Of a DNA stretch of 7,594 nt, positions 6,456 through 7,594 are shown one piece after another; position 1 is the first letter of the stretch, and each line of letters opens with the position of its first letter. The notes beneath the pieces were generated by a model. It had not been told where the DNA came from and searched no databases. It saw nothing but the letters and a program-made list of their open reading frames with translations. The translations under genes were made by a program, and so were the position numbers. This DNA is from Pseudomonas sp. (lineage in GTDB: Bacteria; Pseudomonadota; Gammaproteobacteria; Pseudomonadales; Pseudomonadaceae). The DNA lies in the NCBI GenBank assembly GCA_029240955.1, contig JARDZH010000074.1, positions 1 to 7,594 on the forward strand. Reading direction: 5' to 3'.

Positions 6456-6998
6456 TTACGGAGCGCGCTCCAGCTTGAGCGTGTCCCGTATCCGCAGCGC
6501 CTCATCCTTGTTGGCGGCATAGCCGTCGGCAGACCCCGCATAAGACAACGACCACGCCTGCTCCTTGCTTGCCGCCGCCACCAGCGTCTGCGTGAGGACG
6601 TGCACGCCGTTCTGCGTGATGGTGCACGTCGTCTCCAGCGCCGGCACGGTGCTGAGCCGCGTCTCGCGCACGTGAGTGCAGGCGCTTTGCAGACCGCTGC
6701 GGGCGAAGTTGACCTGGATCGCTTTGCGCATTTCCAGCAATACGCCCTGAACATTGACCTCATGCCCCGGCTCAAGGCGCGTCTGGGTCAGCTCCATGAC
6801 CATTGCAGGGTTACCCGCCTGATCGTTCTTGACCGCGCGTTGCCTGATCTGTCCGGAAGCCTGCGCAGGCGCATTATCCAGCGCTTCGACTGTCCAGCCA
6901 GCAGGCCAGGCGATCCCTGGTTCATCGGCGTGAACGGAGAAGGCCGGCATCAGCAGGAACAGGCCAAGCAAGGCGAATGGGCGGCGTATACAGGTCAT
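6456..6998 (-). CDS. Exported DUF4946-like protein, function unknown
   Basis: A 180-aa protein with a clear Sec signal peptide: basic start (Arg5, Arg6), hydrophobic core 8-20, and a likely signal peptidase I site after Ala24 (SVHA, then DEP). The mature part of about 156 residues begins with a Trp-Pro-x-Gly-Trp motif (31-35). It has just two cysteines, Cys107 and Cys125, which could form a disulfide in the periplasm. The stretch around 65-130 (MVMELTQTRLEP, LLEMRKAIQVNF, ITQNGVHVLTQ) matches my memory of the Pseudomonas DUF4946 family, an unverified assignment with no known function. The start is uncertain. ATG 6998 gives the cleanest signal peptide; ATG 7010 adds four residues; GTG 7094 would add 32 residues and bury the signal. 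None has a good Shine-Dalgarno. It is transcribed divergently from gloA. A perfect palindrome (GGAGCGCGCTCC, 6460-6471) covers its last codons. Confidence 0.8.
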   Translation of the reverse strand: MTCIRRPFALLGLFLLMPAFSVHADEPGIAWPAGWTVEALDNAPAQASGQIRQRAVKNDQAGNPAMVMELTQTRLEPGHEVNVQGVLLEMRKAIQVNFARSGLQSACTHVRETRLSTVPALETTCTITQNGVHVLTQTLVAAASKEQAWSLSYAGSADGYAANKDEALRIRDTLKLERAP

Positions 6999-7087
6999 GG
7001 TCGATGGCATCGGAAACGGGCTACGAAGTCTGAGGCCCCTGCCCGGCTCGATCAAGCGATCGATGTGCCTGCTGCGTGTATCAGCGT

Positions 7088-7116
7088 TTGGCACCTGCGC
7101 TCAGGTTCCGTATCAT
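7088..7116 (+). promoter_or_regulatory. Sigma-70 type promoter for gloA
   Basis: TTGGCA (7088-7093) matches the -35 consensus at five of six bases and TATCAT (7111-7116) matches the -10 consensus at five of six. The spacer is the optimal 17 bases. Transcription should start near 7123, giving a leader of roughly 27 bases before the ATG at 7150. No obvious operator overlaps it. This is the best promoter in the window. Confidence 0.7.
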
Positions 7117-7149
7117 TTAGACATACCTGAACACTCGTTGGAGAGACTC

Positions 7150-7594
7150 ATGAGCTTGCAAGCACTCAACACATTTCCCGGCGTAACCGCCGAGCCAGAG
7201 GCTGCGACCCAACAGTTCGTGTTCAACCACACGATGCTGCGCGTCAAGGACATCACCGCTTCTCTGGATTTCTACACCCGCGTGCTGGGCTTCAGCCTGG
7301 TCGAGAAACGCGACTTCCCGGAAGCCGAATTCAGCCTGTACTTTCTGGCGCTGGTCGAGAAGTCGCAGATTCCGGAAGACGACGCTGCGCGCAATGTATG
7401 GATGAAGTCGATCCCGGGCATCCTGGAACTGACGCACAACCATGGCACTGAAAAAGACGCTGATTTCGCTTACCACGACGGCAACAGCGACCCGCGCGGC
7501 TTCGGTCACATCTGCGTATCGGTACCGGACGTGCATGCTGCGTGCGAGCGTTTCGAGAAATTGGGCGTGACGTTCCAGAAGCGCCTGTTGGACG
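7150..7594 (+). CDS. gloA: Glyoxalase I / lactoylglutathione lyase, long form (3' partial)
   Basis: It converts the hemithioacetal of methylglyoxal and glutathione into S-lactoylglutathione in the cytoplasm, the first step of methylglyoxal detoxification; glyoxalase II then releases D-lactate. The 148 visible residues hold three metal ligands of the VOC fold: His27 in FNHTMLRVKD, Glu93 in ILELTHNHGTE, and His120 in RGFGHICVSVPD. The fourth, a glutamate near the C-terminus, lies beyond the window. Residue 27 is His, as in E. coli GloA, where the human enzyme has Gln33. The roughly 20-residue N-terminal extension and the segment YHDGNSDPRGFGH match the long, human-like class of about 175 aa. 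In P. aeruginosa this corresponds to the zinc-activated GloA3 rather than the short nickel-dependent forms, so zinc use is inferred. The ATG at 7150 is chosen because GGAG at 7140-7143 is six bases upstream. It is probably a single-gene unit with its own promoter at 7088-7116. Confidence 0.95.
   Translation, partial: MSLQALNTFPGVTAEPEAATQQFVFNHTMLRVKDITASLDFYTRVLGFSLVEKRDFPEAEFSLYFLALVEKSQIPEDDAARNVWMKSIPGILELTHNHGTEKDADFAYHDGNSDPRGFGHICVSVPDVHAACERFEKLGVTFQKRLLD

Noticed and set aside
6600..7130. A 176-codon plus-strand frame opposite the exported protein
   Set aside because: The minus-strand frame has a clear signal peptide and family-like motifs; the plus frame has neither, nor a ribosome site.

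Overview
The window looks like a chromosomal segment of a fluorescent Pseudomonas, probably near the P. syringae group. The reasons are a MexF-OprN pair very close in sequence to the P. aeruginosa proteins, an MvaT/MvaU-type H-NS analogue (a family confined mainly to Pseudomonas), GC-rich coding DNA, and a long-form glyoxalase I. I see no insertion sequence, phage gene, tRNA, rRNA or CRISPR array. Species assignment is inference from remembered sequences; no search was run.

Layout. (1) 1-4071: the 3' part of an RND multidrug efflux operon. The inner-membrane pump gene mexF (5' end outside the window) overlaps by one base the outer-membrane channel lipoprotein gene oprN, and a strong intrinsic terminator follows. 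mexE should lie upstream. (2) 4146-5255: a membrane-anchored HEAT/TPR repeat protein of unknown function. It resembles the C-terminal, heme-free half of large multiheme cytochrome c/TPR proteins. (3) 5256-5633: an intergenic region with a sharply AT-rich island (about 35% GC over 5331-5490), then two small hairpins in the probable leader of the next gene. (4) 5634-5996: an MvaT/MvaU-family xenogeneic silencer. It starts at TTG behind a good Shine-Dalgarno sequence and ends at an intrinsic terminator. (5) 5997-6455: a gene-poor stretch with several perfect palindromes and a second plus-strand terminator that has no assigned transcript, so a small RNA is possible. (6) 6456-6998, minus strand: a small exported protein of unknown function, DUF4946-like. 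(7) 7150 to the end: glyoxalase I (gloA, 3' end outside the window), with a near-consensus sigma-70 promoter.

How they work together: MexF and OprN are parts of one tripartite efflux machine (MexEF-OprN), which in Pseudomonas is normally activated by the LysR-type regulator MexT; that regulator is not in view. The other genes appear to be independent transcription units. The AT-rich DNA before the silencer gene is the kind of DNA this family binds, so autoregulation is plausible. The exported protein and gloA are divergently transcribed from a 151-base gap. Nothing here amounts to a clearly new multi-gene system. The best leads are the possible small RNA at about 6390-6437, the heme-less HEAT/TPR protein, and the AT-rich control region of the silencer.
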